Source: Mucilaginibacter sp. PAMB04168
Lineage (GTDB): Bacteria > Bacteroidota > Bacteroidia > Sphingobacteriales > Sphingobacteriaceae
NCBI RefSeq assembly: GCF_039634365.2
Contig: NZ_CP155079.2
Coordinates: forward strand, 3,162,001 to 3,226,000
Direction: 5' to 3'
DNA length: 64,000 bases
The notes below the pieces were generated by a model. That model saw only the letters and a program-made list of their open reading frames with translations. It was not told where the DNA came from and did no database searches. The position numbers and the translations under genes are program-made. Of the stretch, positions 1 to 8,044 are shown piece by piece; positions within the stretch are counted from its first letter, which is position 1, and every line of letters starts with the position of its first letter.

Positions 1-483
1 TAAATTCACAATGTTGCCGGTTAAAGGGTCAGTAACTTCCATACCGGCCAGCATAGCAACCGTATGGCCGCCTAATGAATGGCCAATAGCCGCAATGTTT
101 TCCTGATCAACCCTACCGGCTAAACCGGGTACAGTGGCTATGATTTGGTCCAGATGATCCAGGATAAATTTTAGGTCGGCCGGCCGCGAACTCCAAAACA
201 AGGGTGCTTCGGGAAGGGATGCGGGAAGCCCAAGTGCTTTAGAATTTTGATGCGTAGGTTGGATGACCACAAACCCTTGTGCGGCAAAAAAATCAGCAAC
301 AGGGCCATAACCTCGGTAAGATGAAAGAAAGTTAGACGCACCATGCCCATGCGAAAGAAGAATAACCGGCAGGTTGTTTCCGCTGGCCGGAGCCGAAACT
401 TTCATTTCCAGGTCCACGTGACGGCCGGAGACAAGTAACACAACGGGACTAAAACTGATGATTGGAGTTTGTGACTGTTTCAT
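1..483 (-). CDS. alpha/beta hydrolase (3' part outside window)
   Basis: The frame is open from an ATG at 481-483 to the window edge, giving the first 161 residues. An HGHG oxyanion-type motif lies at residues 45-48 and the nucleophile elbow GHSLGG has its Ser at about residue 136. The order resembles chlorophyllase, PET-hydrolase-like and dienelactone-hydrolase-like alpha/beta hydrolases. No signal peptide is visible, so a cytoplasmic esterase is likely. The Asp and His of the triad are beyond the edge. The gene is divergent from the TetR gene at 824, but the TetR palindrome is about 300 bases away, so shared control is uncertain. The substrate cannot be told from sequence. Confidence 0.85.
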   Translation of the reverse strand, partial: MKQSQTPIISFSPVVLLVSGRHVDLEMKVSAPASGNNLPVILLSHGHGASNFLSSYRGYGPVADFFAAQGFVVIQPTHQNSKALGLPASLPEAPLFWSSRPADLKFILDHLDQIIATVPGLAGRVDQENIAAIGHSLGGHTVAMLAGMEVTDPLTGNIVNL

Positions 484-779
484 TTTTTATTAATTTTTTG
501 ATATAGTCAAAGGTCATCAGCTTTCAGCTCCCGGGCGTAGTGAAATCGGGGCATTACTTAGCCAAACTCCGGAAAAGGTAGCGATGGCCAGGTGAAGAAT
601 GTTAAAGCGACAGTGACGGCATTACCAACGATACAAGGTCTGAACACACTTGCCGTGTTTTGCTTCTATTACTTACAGAGACACGATTAAAACTATTCAC
701 CGCGAAGATGACCGATCTTACTAATCAAATCTCCTTGAGACATTCGCAAAGCAGGCTGACAATCCCATGATTATGACTC
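484..779. other. intergenic region between hydrolase and tetR
   Basis: I see no gene here. On the minus strand GACCTTTG (508-515) is one base from the Bacteroidetes -7 box TAnnTTTG and lies 24 bases before the hydrolase start, so it may be that gene's promoter. The rest, about 530-770, shows no recognisable coding frame or repeat. Confidence 0.4.
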
Positions 780-805
780 AAATCTGAAACACTTGTTTCA
801 GATTT
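780..805. promoter_or_regulatory. palindromic operator upstream of tetR
   Basis: A perfect inverted repeat has 12-base arms (AAATCTGAAACA and its complement) separated by CT. The core TCTGAAACA-nn-TGTTTCAGA recurs exactly at 1417-1436 in front of the SDR gene. TetR-family proteins bind such palindromes and repress themselves, so this is very probably the operator of the TetR protein encoded at 824. Binding is inferred. Confidence 0.8.
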
Positions 806-808
806 GAG

Positions 809-816
809 TACCTTTG
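809..816 (+). promoter_or_regulatory. -7 promoter element of tetR (TACCTTTG)
   Basis: TACCTTTG matches the Bacteroidetes -7 consensus TAnnTTTG. It ends only 7 bases before the ATG at 824, which puts the expected transcription start at or next to the start codon, so the mRNA may be leaderless. The element lies just after the palindrome at 780-805, so a bound repressor would overlap the promoter. No clear -33 TTG at standard spacing is visible. Confidence 0.5.
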
Positions 817-823
817 TAACCTC

Positions 824-1402
824 ATGGCCAGGAATGTAGAATTTAACGAAGCTGTAGCGATCCAGAAAGCAATGGAAGTTTTCTGGAAGAAAGGCTATAA
901 TGCTACCTCGCTACGCGACCTTACCGATGCCATGCAGATCAACAGCAGCAGCCTTTATAACACCATTGGCGACAAGCAGGAACTATTTGTGCGTTGTGTG
1001 CAGCACTACACCAATATCAGGAAACAGGATTGGGACAAGCGCTTAATGAGTAAAAGGTCGCCATTGTCAGTGTTAGTAGATTACATTCATGAAGCAGTAA
1101 ATATCATTATAAACGGTGAAGATGGCTGCATGGCGGTGAAAAGTGCGTTTGAGGTAGCTACGAATGACGAGCGCGTTAAGCAGATATTGGTAGCTGATGA
1201 TCAGCGTTCTTACCAGTTTTTACATGACCTCATCCAAAAAGCGATGGATAAAGGCGAGATCCGCAATGATGAAGATCCGGCTTTGCTGGCCGATTATTTC
1301 AACAGCACTTGGACGGGCTGGTACGAATCTTACATCCTGCACAAAGACCCGGTCAAGATCAAGCGCATGGCGGAATACTTTATTAAACAATTAACCAAAT
1401 AA
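824..1402 (+). CDS. TetR/AcrR family transcriptional regulator
   Basis: This 192-residue protein has the usual TetR size. The N-terminal helix-turn-helix covers roughly residues 27-53, with the typical ending SLYNTIGDKQELF. The rest is an alpha-helical ligand-binding domain like TetR_C in YxaF- or AcrR-like members. It is followed 51 bases later by an SDR gene, and identical palindrome cores precede both genes. The simplest reading is a repressor that controls itself and the dehydrogenase in response to a small, perhaps reactive, molecule. The ligand is unknown. Confidence 0.92.
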   Translation: MARNVEFNEAVAIQKAMEVFWKKGYNATSLRDLTDAMQINSSSLYNTIGDKQELFVRCVQHYTNIRKQDWDKRLMSKRSPLSVLVDYIHEAVNIIINGEDGCMAVKSAFEVATNDERVKQILVADDQRSYQFLHDLIQKAMDKGEIRNDEDPALLADYFNSTWTGWYESYILHKDPVKIKRMAEYFIKQLTK

Positions 1403-1414
1403 TTTTTTTAACCC

Positions 1415-1438
1415 ATTCTGAAACAAATGTTTCAGAAT
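1415..1438. promoter_or_regulatory. second copy of the TetR palindrome, before the SDR gene
   Basis: A perfect inverted repeat has 11-base arms (ATTCTGAAACA and its complement) around AA. It shares the 20-base core pattern with the palindrome at 780-805. It lies 15 bases upstream of the SDR ATG at 1454, so a repressor here could block a local promoter or hinder read-through. No TAnnTTTG element is obvious in the 51-base gap. Confidence 0.78.
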
Positions 1439-1453
1439 TTACACAACAGCAAC

Positions 1454-2230
1454 ATGGAATTAAAAGATTTGAAAGGAAAAAGAGCACTTGTAACCGGTGG
1501 TACAAAAGGTATCGGTAAAGCAATTGCCGACCAATTAGCACAAGTAGGTGCAACAGTTATTATTAGTGCCCGAGCGAAGCCCGAGGATACAACTCATCAC
1601 TTTATCGCGGCGGACCTAACAAATGCAGATCAGGTAACGGCGCTTGCTAACGAAATAAAAAATACTTTTGGCGGCATTGATATATTGATCAATAACGTAG
1701 GCGGGCTAACCACACCAGGTGGCGGGCATAGCACACTTACCGATGCACACTGGCAACAGGAGTTGGATCTGAATCTGATCTCTGCCATCAGGCTCGACAG
1801 AATATTGCTACCACAAATGATAGAACAAAAAAGCGGCGTGATCATACATATATCATCTGTTGCCGGTAAACAAGCATTATGGAACCTGAACTTGGCTTAT
1901 GCTGTTTCGAAAGCCGCGCTGAACAGTTACAGTAAAGCTTTGGCCACCGAACTGGCCGACAAAGGCATACGGGTGCTTACGGTCTCACCTGGCGCTACCA
2001 GAACAGAACCGATGGTCAAATTCTTGAACGACTACGCAACTTCAGCTGGAATTACACCGGAAGAGGGAATGAAACAACTGATGGCACAAACCGGCGGAAT
2101 ACCGATGGGCCGTATGGCCGAGCCGGTAGAAGTGGCTCAACTAGTGCACTTTTTGGTGTCACCATCTGCTGCTTACCTGACAGGAACTATATACGCTATT
2201 GATGGCGGTTCGTTACCTGTGGTAGGATAG
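1454..2230 (+). CDS. short-chain dehydrogenase/reductase (SDR)
   Basis: This is a 258-residue classical SDR. It has the NAD(P)-binding motif TGGTKGIG (about residues 14-21), an NNVGG structural motif near 80-84, catalytic Ser at 134/135, and YAVSK with Tyr149 and Lys153. The C-terminal GGS fits the fold. I chose the ATG at 1454: an upstream in-frame start at 1427 would begin inside the operator and add a non-conserved tail. The gene belongs to the TetR unit upstream. The likely role is NAD(P)H reduction or oxidation of a small carbonyl or alcohol, with substrate unknown. Confidence 0.92.
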   Translation: MELKDLKGKRALVTGGTKGIGKAIADQLAQVGATVIISARAKPEDTTHHFIAADLTNADQVTALANEIKNTFGGIDILINNVGGLTTPGGGHSTLTDAHWQQELDLNLISAIRLDRILLPQMIEQKSGVIIHISSVAGKQALWNLNLAYAVSKAALNSYSKALATELADKGIRVLTVSPGATRTEPMVKFLNDYATSAGITPEEGMKQLMAQTGGIPMGRMAEPVEVAQLVHFLVSPSAAYLTGTIYAIDGGSLPVVG

Positions 2231-2277
2231 CCAACCTTAAACCAAATTCGAAGTCTTCACAAATTTTCGAAGTATAT

Positions 2278-2310
2278 AATAAGGTCCGGTCGTAATGACC
2301 GGACCTTATT
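2278..2310. terminator. bidirectional terminator hairpin
   Basis: A perfect 14-base stem (AATAAGGTCCGGTC and its complement) with a GTAAT loop lies between the convergent SDR and FAD-monooxygenase genes. The arms are A-rich on one side and T-rich on the other, so it can end transcription from both directions. Confidence 0.8.
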
Positions 2311-2315
2311 AATCA

Positions 2316-3425
2316 CTACTGTCGATTAGTCCAAGCCTCAAAAGATGCCTGTAGCTCCTCCAGCGTTTCGGGCAACTGTACCCGTAGCGAACTGTCCACA
2401 CGCGCATGAACACTTTCTACAAACGGCCTGAAGACTTCGTTATACTTTTTAAACGCAATTTGGTGATCTTCGTTGGCGTGCAGCTCTTTGGCCAATAACG
2501 TTGCGCCCTGCATAGCCAAACTGGTACCCATGCCGGTGAAAAAGCTTGGCGCATAAGCGGCATCGCCAATCAATGCCACCCTACCTTTTGTCCAGGTTGG
2601 CATTTGGATCTGGCAGGCCTCATCAAAATAAAGATCATTGGCTTTAAGCATGGCTTCTAATATTTCCGGCATCTTCCAATTGGTGTTTCCTGCAAAGTAT
2701 TCCCTTAAAATTTGCTTTGGCCGCTCGCGATCACGGTAATGCCAATCGAGTTTGGGTGCACGGAATACAAGGATGGCATTCGCCGCATCTTTAAACTGAA
2801 AGATCACTGCCTGCTTACCCAGTTCGCGATACACAATACCCGTAGATTTTGGCCGACCGGTTTGGATATGATCCGCAGCAGCAAATGCAAAGTAAACTCC
2901 CAAAAATTTCTTAAAGTCATTTTCGGGACCGAATACAAGCCTCCTCACAGTAGAATGGGTACCATCGGCGCCGAATACATAGTCGTAAGCATTGCTTTCG
3001 CCGTTTTCGAAGGATACTTCCACACGATCATCATGCTGGGTTAATTTGGATATACTATTGCCAAAAACTATCTGCACCTCATTTTTTGCGATGGACTCAT
3101 AAATAATTTTCACGAGGTCGCCACGGTGTATTTCAATATCACCCAAATACTCCGGCAAACTATTAATGGCAAACCTGGCAAGTGTTTGATCCTCTGCATC
3201 CACAATCTCATCGGTGTGTATAAACTCATTGGCTTTTATTTGGTCATAGATGCCCATTTCTATCGCTACGTTTAGGGCGTCGCCACGTACATCAATCGGT
3301 GACCCGGCTGTTCTCAGGTCTTTGCCTAATTCTACTACAGTTACGCCGTAACCAAATTTATTTAACCAATAGGCCAGCGTTAACCCCGCAAAGCTGGCTC
3401 CGGATATTAAGACTTGTTTTTTCAT
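2316..3425 (-). CDS. Tet(X)-like FAD-dependent monooxygenase
   Basis: This 369-residue class A flavoprotein monooxygenase has a GASFAG dinucleotide-binding motif (residues 9-14), the DG motif GADGTHS (152-158), and the second FAD motif ALIGDAAYAPSFFTG (284-298). These are the landmarks of PHBH-fold hydroxylases, and the layout resembles Tet(X)-type enzymes that hydroxylate drugs or aromatic compounds using NAD(P)H and O2. The ATG at 3425 directly precedes the beta strand. An in-frame start at 3500 would add 25 unusual residues before the Rossmann fold. The gene is divergent from an AraC regulator. Whether it acts on tetracyclines cannot be told. Confidence 0.88.
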   Translation of the reverse strand: MKKQVLISGASFAGLTLAYWLNKFGYGVTVVELGKDLRTAGSPIDVRGDALNVAIEMGIYDQIKANEFIHTDEIVDAEDQTLARFAINSLPEYLGDIEIHRGDLVKIIYESIAKNEVQIVFGNSISKLTQHDDRVEVSFENGESNAYDYVFGADGTHSTVRRLVFGPENDFKKFLGVYFAFAAADHIQTGRPKSTGIVYRELGKQAVIFQFKDAANAILVFRAPKLDWHYRDRERPKQILREYFAGNTNWKMPEILEAMLKANDLYFDEACQIQMPTWTKGRVALIGDAAYAPSFFTGMGTSLAMQGATLLAKELHANEDHQIAFKKYNEVFRPFVESVHARVDSSLRVQLPETLEELQASFEAWTNRQ

Positions 3426-3463
3426 TGCTTCAATTATTTTGTAATAACACATCGTTGATAAGG

Positions 3464-3471
3464 CAAAACTA
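3464..3471 (-). promoter_or_regulatory. -7 element for the FAD monooxygenase (TAGTTTTG)
   Basis: On the minus strand TAGTTTTG fits TAnnTTTG and lies 38 bases upstream of the monooxygenase ATG, inside the 99-base divergent gap shared with the AraC gene. No well-spaced -33 TTG is seen. Confidence 0.4.
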
Positions 3472-3524
3472 ATTGTAGCTTTACAAGTAAAATATTCCAT
3501 AAACTAATATTTTTAATCGAAAAG

Positions 3525-4496
3525 ATGAATTTGAACATCACTGCTGATAATCCCAAGAGCATACTCGAGTTCACAAATAAATTAGGGGTGGTTTTGGAAG
3601 ATGTGTTGCAACACGTTCAGGTTACGTTGTTTAAAGGGCTTACTTTTTTACCCGAGATGGCCATGCACTTTGGCTCGTTTTACGTATTAGACGACTTTAC
3701 CCGTGTAACGGGACAATCGGATATATTAGATGGTATAGGCATTGTCTTCCACAACATTTTTGAGAGCAACGCAGATAACGGATCAAATAAGCAGAGAAAC
3801 ACGGTGCCAATGGAACCGCCTTATGTACGCATCTTCCCATATACCCTCCGTCAATCTTTAGATTTTAAGAAGAACACCCATGTTTCTCATGTCTCTATCA
3901 GCATCAGCGCCGGGTATCTGATAAACTTTTTAAAGGAAGAAGCAGAGCATTTTAATTACCTTTTTGACAGCGCCAATAATTTCTGGATAGAAGAATTGAT
4001 GACAGATGATATTCTACGCACAGTAAACGATATTGTAAAAAAGGAAGAGCCGGGTGCCATGAAGAGTTTTTATTACAAAACAAAGGCGATGGAATTGCTT
4101 TACCATTTGTTCACCAGTTTAAAAAAGCGCGATGGTGCAAAGGGTGTAAAACTGAGCGCGAAGGACGTCGAAGCTATTTATCTCGTTCGCGACAAGATTG
4201 TTTCTTCCCTAAGTGAGCCCAAAAGCATCGATATCTTAAAGCAAATTGCAGGCATGAACGAATTGAAGCTACGCAAAATTTTTACACAGGTATTTGGCAT
4301 GGGTATTTATGACTATTACCAGCATTTACGCATGAAAGAAGCCGCGCGGCTGATGCGCGAAGAAAGATTTTCGGTATCAGAAGCGGGCTACGAAATGGGA
4401 TTTGAAAACCTTGGGCATTTTACCAAAGTGTTTGAAAAGCATATGGGTAAAAAGCCTAAAAAATACATTCAAAGCACAATGAACGCCTTAAAGTAA
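3525..4496 (+). CDS. AraC family transcriptional regulator
   Basis: This 323-residue protein has two C-terminal helix-turn-helix units from about residue 215. The conserved AraC end is present (MGFENLGHFTKVFEKHMGKK, then PKKYI). The N-terminal ligand part resembles the one in the AraC protein at 12254, which belongs to the same subfamily. It is divergent from the Tet(X)-like monooxygenase, so it probably activates that gene. Its last 9 bases overlap the 3' end of the convergent uvrA2-like gene. Confidence 0.9.
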   Translation: MNLNITADNPKSILEFTNKLGVVLEDVLQHVQVTLFKGLTFLPEMAMHFGSFYVLDDFTRVTGQSDILDGIGIVFHNIFESNADNGSNKQRNTVPMEPPYVRIFPYTLRQSLDFKKNTHVSHVSISISAGYLINFLKEEAEHFNYLFDSANNFWIEELMTDDILRTVNDIVKKEEPGAMKSFYYKTKAMELLYHLFTSLKKRDGAKGVKLSAKDVEAIYLVRDKIVSSLSEPKSIDILKQIAGMNELKLRKIFTQVFGMGIYDYYQHLRMKEAARLMREERFSVSEAGYEMGFENLGHFTKVFEKHMGKKPKKYIQSTMNALK

Positions 4497-7013
4497 GTGT
4501 TTGGCAAGATAGGGCGCTGTCCGGCTCTGCTGATTCTTAACGATGTCTGCTGGCCTGCCCTCCCCTACAATACGACCACCGGCATCACCAGCACCTGGTC
4601 CAATATCGATCACCCAATCACTGGCTGCAATAACGTCCATATCATGCTCTACCAGGATTACCGTATTTCCGGCATCAACCAACCGGTTTAACTGAGTAAG
4701 CAAACGTTCCACATCAGATGGATGCAGGCCAGTGGTAGGTTCATCTAAGATGTAAAGGGTTTGGCCATGCTGGGCTCGCTGTAGTTCCGTTGCCAGTTTA
4801 ATGCGCTGCGCCTCACCACCACTCAGCTCGGTAGCTGGCTGACCCAGCCGCAGATACCCCAAGCCAACTTCAACAACTACATCAAGTGCCCTGCTGATAG
4901 CCGGCTCCTCATCAAAAAAGGTTGCGGCCTCGCTAACGGTCAGTCCCAAAACCTCGGCAATATTCTTGTCTTTATATTTTACTTCCAGCGTTTTGGGGTT
5001 GTAGCGGGTACCGCCGCAAGTTGGACAAGGTGTATAAACACTCGGCAGGAACAACAGTTCAACCATCACCATCCCCTCCCCTTCGCAATGCGGACAACGG
5101 CCCTTGGCCACGTTAAAGGAAAATTGCCCTGCATCGAACTTACGGGATTTGGCCGCCTTTGTAGCTGCAAATAATTTGCGTACATGGTCGAACAAGCCAG
5201 TATAGGTGGCCAGGTTAGATCGCGGGGTACGGCCAATAGGCTTTTGGTCCACCACCACTAACCTTTTAATGCCTTTCATTCCACTAATGATCCGGCCGCC
5301 CAGCGTCTGTACTTCTGTTTGTTCAAGCGGGTCTCCCTCTGTATCATCGGTCAATTCAATTTTTAAGCCTAACTGTTCTGCTACCAGTTCTACCAGTACC
5401 TGGCTTACCAGGCTGCTTTTACCTGAACCGGATACACCGGTCACACTCGTTAATACGCCTAATGGAAAGGCTGCGTTCAAGTCGGAGAGGTTGTTTCGGG
5501 TGATGCCTTCCAGCTTCAGCCAGTCTTTCGGTGTTCTTGGCCCAATACTTTTCTTATTAACGTTATTATATATATAATGCCTGGTTAGAGATTCTTTCAC
5601 CTCCCGTAAACCTTCGGGCACTCCGCTATATAAGATATGTCCGCCTTGCTCGCCCGCGGCCGGGCCAACATCAACTATCCAGTCTGCATGGCGGATCACA
5701 TCGATCTCATGTTCAACTACGAACAAAGAATTACCTGCAGCTTTCAGTTTATCCAATGCCCGTAAAAGAGCCTCGGTATCCGCAGGGTGAAGCCCGGCTG
5801 AAGGTTCGTCCAAAACATAAACTACCCCGAACAGATTGGAGCGTACCTGTGTTGCCAGTCGCAGTCGTTGTAACTCACCTGGAGACAAGGTTGGGGTGCT
5901 TCTTTCAATGGTTAGGTAACCCAAGCCCAGGTCCAGCATTACTTGCAGCCGTGCAACCAAGTCTTCGGCTATGCGTTTAGCTACCTCAACTTTTTCGGGA
6001 GAAACTGACTGGATCTTTTTTAATGCTGCGGCTTCGCCGGTTCCATAAGGTGCGAATATTGTTGCCAGCTTATCCAGTGCAAGCCGTGACAGTTCGGCAA
6101 TATCATAACCCGCAAACTTTACCGATAAGGATTCCTGGCGCAGACGCTTACCCTTACAAAGCGGGCATTCGCTGCTGATCATATACTGGCTTACACGCTT
6201 CTTCATCAGTGCGCTCTGGGAGTTGGCAAACGTGTGTCGCACATACCGGCGGGCACCGGTAAAAGTGCCCATGTAATCCGGCTGACGTTTGTTCCTTATA
6301 AAGCGTTTGATCTCCTCGTGCGAATAGCCGGAATAAACCGGTACTACGGGCTGTTCTTCTGTAAACAGGATCCATTCCCGGTCCTTTTTGGGGATGTCCT
6401 TCCATGGCACATCAATATCATAACCCATAGTGGTCAGGATATCCCGCTGGTTTTGCCCCTGCCAAGCCGAGGGCCAGGCAGCGATGGCTTTTTCACGGAT
6501 GGTAAGCGTATCATCGGGAACCATCGTCTTTTCGGTGATCTCATAAACACGGCCTAAGCCATGGCATTCGGTACAGGCACCTTCTGGTGTATTAGGCGAA
6601 AAAGACTCTGCATAAATGATGCCCTGCCCATCAGGATAATCTCCGGCACGTGAATACAGCATGCGCAGTAAGTTAGATAAGGTGGTGACGCTACCCACCG
6701 ACGAGCGGGTGCTAACGGCCCCGCGCTGTTGCTGCAAGGCAACAGCAGGCGGCAGTCCCTCAATTTCGTCCACCTCGGGGATAGCCATTTGATTGAACAG
6801 ACGCCGGGCGTAGGGTGAAACCGATTCGAGGTAGCGCCGCTGCGCCTCGGCATATAGCGTTCCGAAAGCCAGGGAAGATTTGCCCGAACCGGAAATGCCG
6901 GTAAATACCACTAAGGCATTACGTGGAATGTCAAGATCGACATTCTTAAGATTATGCTCACGTGCGCCACGCACCTTAACGAAGCCAGGAAAGTCTTTAT
7001 TGGGTTTAGCCAT
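4488..7013 (-). CDS. UvrA2-type excinuclease ABC subunit A homologue
   Basis: This 841-residue tandem ABC ATPase has Walker A motifs GISGSGKS (39-46) and GVSGSGKSSL in the second half. The signature sequences LSPGELQRLRLA and LSGGEAQRIKLA are present, as are CxxC zinc-module motifs (CTECHGLG, CPLCKGK, CPHCEGEG, CPTCGG). It is about 100 residues shorter than canonical UvrA (about 940). The UvrB-binding region normally found after the first Walker A block appears to be missing, since the text runs straight from RMLYSRAGDYP to the zinc module. That is the class II (UvrA2/DrrC-like) form, linked in other bacteria to tolerance of DNA-binding drugs. Its 3' end overlaps the AraC gene by 9 bases. Confidence 0.88.
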   Translation of the reverse strand: MAKPNKDFPGFVKVRGAREHNLKNVDLDIPRNALVVFTGISGSGKSSLAFGTLYAEAQRRYLESVSPYARRLFNQMAIPEVDEIEGLPPAVALQQQRGAVSTRSSVGSVTTLSNLLRMLYSRAGDYPDGQGIIYAESFSPNTPEGACTECHGLGRVYEITEKTMVPDDTLTIREKAIAAWPSAWQGQNQRDILTTMGYDIDVPWKDIPKKDREWILFTEEQPVVPVYSGYSHEEIKRFIRNKRQPDYMGTFTGARRYVRHTFANSQSALMKKRVSQYMISSECPLCKGKRLRQESLSVKFAGYDIAELSRLALDKLATIFAPYGTGEAAALKKIQSVSPEKVEVAKRIAEDLVARLQVMLDLGLGYLTIERSTPTLSPGELQRLRLATQVRSNLFGVVYVLDEPSAGLHPADTEALLRALDKLKAAGNSLFVVEHEIDVIRHADWIVDVGPAAGEQGGHILYSGVPEGLREVKESLTRHYIYNNVNKKSIGPRTPKDWLKLEGITRNNLSDLNAAFPLGVLTSVTGVSGSGKSSLVSQVLVELVAEQLGLKIELTDDTEGDPLEQTEVQTLGGRIISGMKGIKRLVVVDQKPIGRTPRSNLATYTGLFDHVRKLFAATKAAKSRKFDAGQFSFNVAKGRCPHCEGEGMVMVELLFLPSVYTPCPTCGGTRYNPKTLEVKYKDKNIAEVLGLTVSEAATFFDEEPAISRALDVVVEVGLGYLRLGQPATELSGGEAQRIKLATELQRAQHGQTLYILDEPTTGLHPSDVERLLTQLNRLVDAGNTVILVEHDMDVIAASDWVIDIGPGAGDAGGRIVGEGRPADIVKNQQSRTAPYLAKHLL

Positions 7014-7108
7014 TGCTTTTAAACGGTAAATGGGTTGCTAAGTTTGCAGCCTAGTCCCAGCGCTTAAAAATACGGCATTCCGCCTTCCGCTCTCCAAACG
7101 AATATTAC

Positions 7109-7126
7109 TTTGCTACCCGTAGCAAA
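7109..7126. promoter_or_regulatory. candidate OhrR operator
   Basis: A perfect 8-base inverted repeat, TTTGCTAC-CC-GTAGCAAA, lies in the 186-base divergent region between the UvrA2 gene and the MarR/OhrR gene. It is flanked by a direct repeat ATTACTTTG (7104-7112 and 7126-7134) that resembles -7 elements lacking one base (TAnTTTG). MarR/OhrR proteins bind symmetric sites near their own promoter, so self-regulation is likely. Control of the divergent uvrA2 gene is also possible. Confidence 0.6.
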
Positions 7127-7199
7127 TTACTTTGAGCTGAATATATTGGACAAAATTATATTGTGCAAAACATTTATTTAGAAGCGACGTTTAAGAAGC

Positions 7200-7619
7200 A
7201 TGGAAGATTTACTTAAACTCGAAAATCAGATCTGTTTTCCGGCATATGCGTTTTCAAGAAATCTGACCAATTTATACAGGCCCTTGCTGGCTGAGCTAGA
7301 TATTACCTACCCACAATATCTGGTATTAATGGTACTATGGGAACATAAGCAGCAAACCGTAAATCAACTGGGCGAAAAGCTATACTTGGACACCGGAACG
7401 CTTACGCCGCTTTTAAAAAGGATGGAACAAAAGGGAATAGTAAGCAGGATTAGAAGTAAACAAGACGAGCGTATCGTTATGATCTCTTTGACCACCTCAG
7501 GTATTCAACTGAAAGAAAGAGCGAAGCACATCCCATTGGAGTTGCTTAAATGTACCAATATGTCTATCGATGAACTTCTGCAACTAAAAGCACTTTTAAA
7601 TAAAGTTTTAAGTAAATAA
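7200..7619 (+). CDS. MarR family regulator, OhrR-like
   Basis: This 139-residue winged-helix protein begins with LENQICFPAYA. Cys12 is at the position of the reactive cysteine of OhrR, the organic-peroxide sensor whose consensus here is LENQLCFxLYA. The wing and recognition helix follow (DTGTLTPLLKRMEQKGIVSR). Oxidation of the Cys normally releases the repressor from DNA. The downstream Ohr, DoxX, PfpI and nitroreductase genes fit a peroxide and electrophile stress unit. No second C-terminal Cys is visible, so a one-Cys mechanism is expected. Confidence 0.9.
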   Translation: MEDLLKLENQICFPAYAFSRNLTNLYRPLLAELDITYPQYLVLMVLWEHKQQTVNQLGEKLYLDTGTLTPLLKRMEQKGIVSRIRSKQDERIVMISLTTSGIQLKERAKHIPLELLKCTNMSIDELLQLKALLNKVLSK

Positions 7620-8018
7620 ATGCATACCTCCAAAACTCAAAATGTTGCCCGGATCTTACTGGGTGCTTTTCTAACCTTCGCCGGTGTAAGCCATCTTACT
7701 TTCAACCGCTCTGAATTTTTAGCACAGGTGCCCAAATGGCTTCCTGTTAATCCAGATCTGACCGTTATCCTATCAGGAATAGTAGAAATTAGTTTGGGCC
7801 TGGCGCTCATTTTTATGGTTAAAAACAAAAAATGGGTGGGCATAATTGCCGCCGTGTTCTTTGTGCTGATCTTCCCGGGCAACATTTCACAGTACATTAA
7901 TAAAGTTGATGCATTTGGCCTTGATACCGATAAGGCAAGGTTAATACGATTGTTTTTTCAGCCTGTCCTTATCCTGTGGGCGCTTTGGAGTACCAATGCG
8001 CTCAAAAAGAAAAATTAA
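7620..8018 (+). CDS. DoxX family membrane protein
   Basis: This 132-residue protein has four predicted membrane helices at roughly residues 8-24, 43-64, 68-86 and 105-124. It resembles DoxX/DoxX-like proteins, with GVSHL after the first helix. The ATG follows the regulator's stop codon with no gap, so the two are co-transcribed. DoxX proteins are often found in redox-stress operons, but the exact activity is not established. Confidence 0.82.
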   Translation: MHTSKTQNVARILLGAFLTFAGVSHLTFNRSEFLAQVPKWLPVNPDLTVILSGIVEISLGLALIFMVKNKKWVGIIAAVFFVLIFPGNISQYINKVDAFGLDTDKARLIRLFFQPVLILWALWSTNALKKKN

Positions 8019-8044
8019 TAGTTATATCATTAAAAAACTAAACA

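Noticed and set aside
1427..1453. Upstream start for the first SDR
   Set aside because: It would begin inside the TetR palindrome and add nine residues not found in SDRs.
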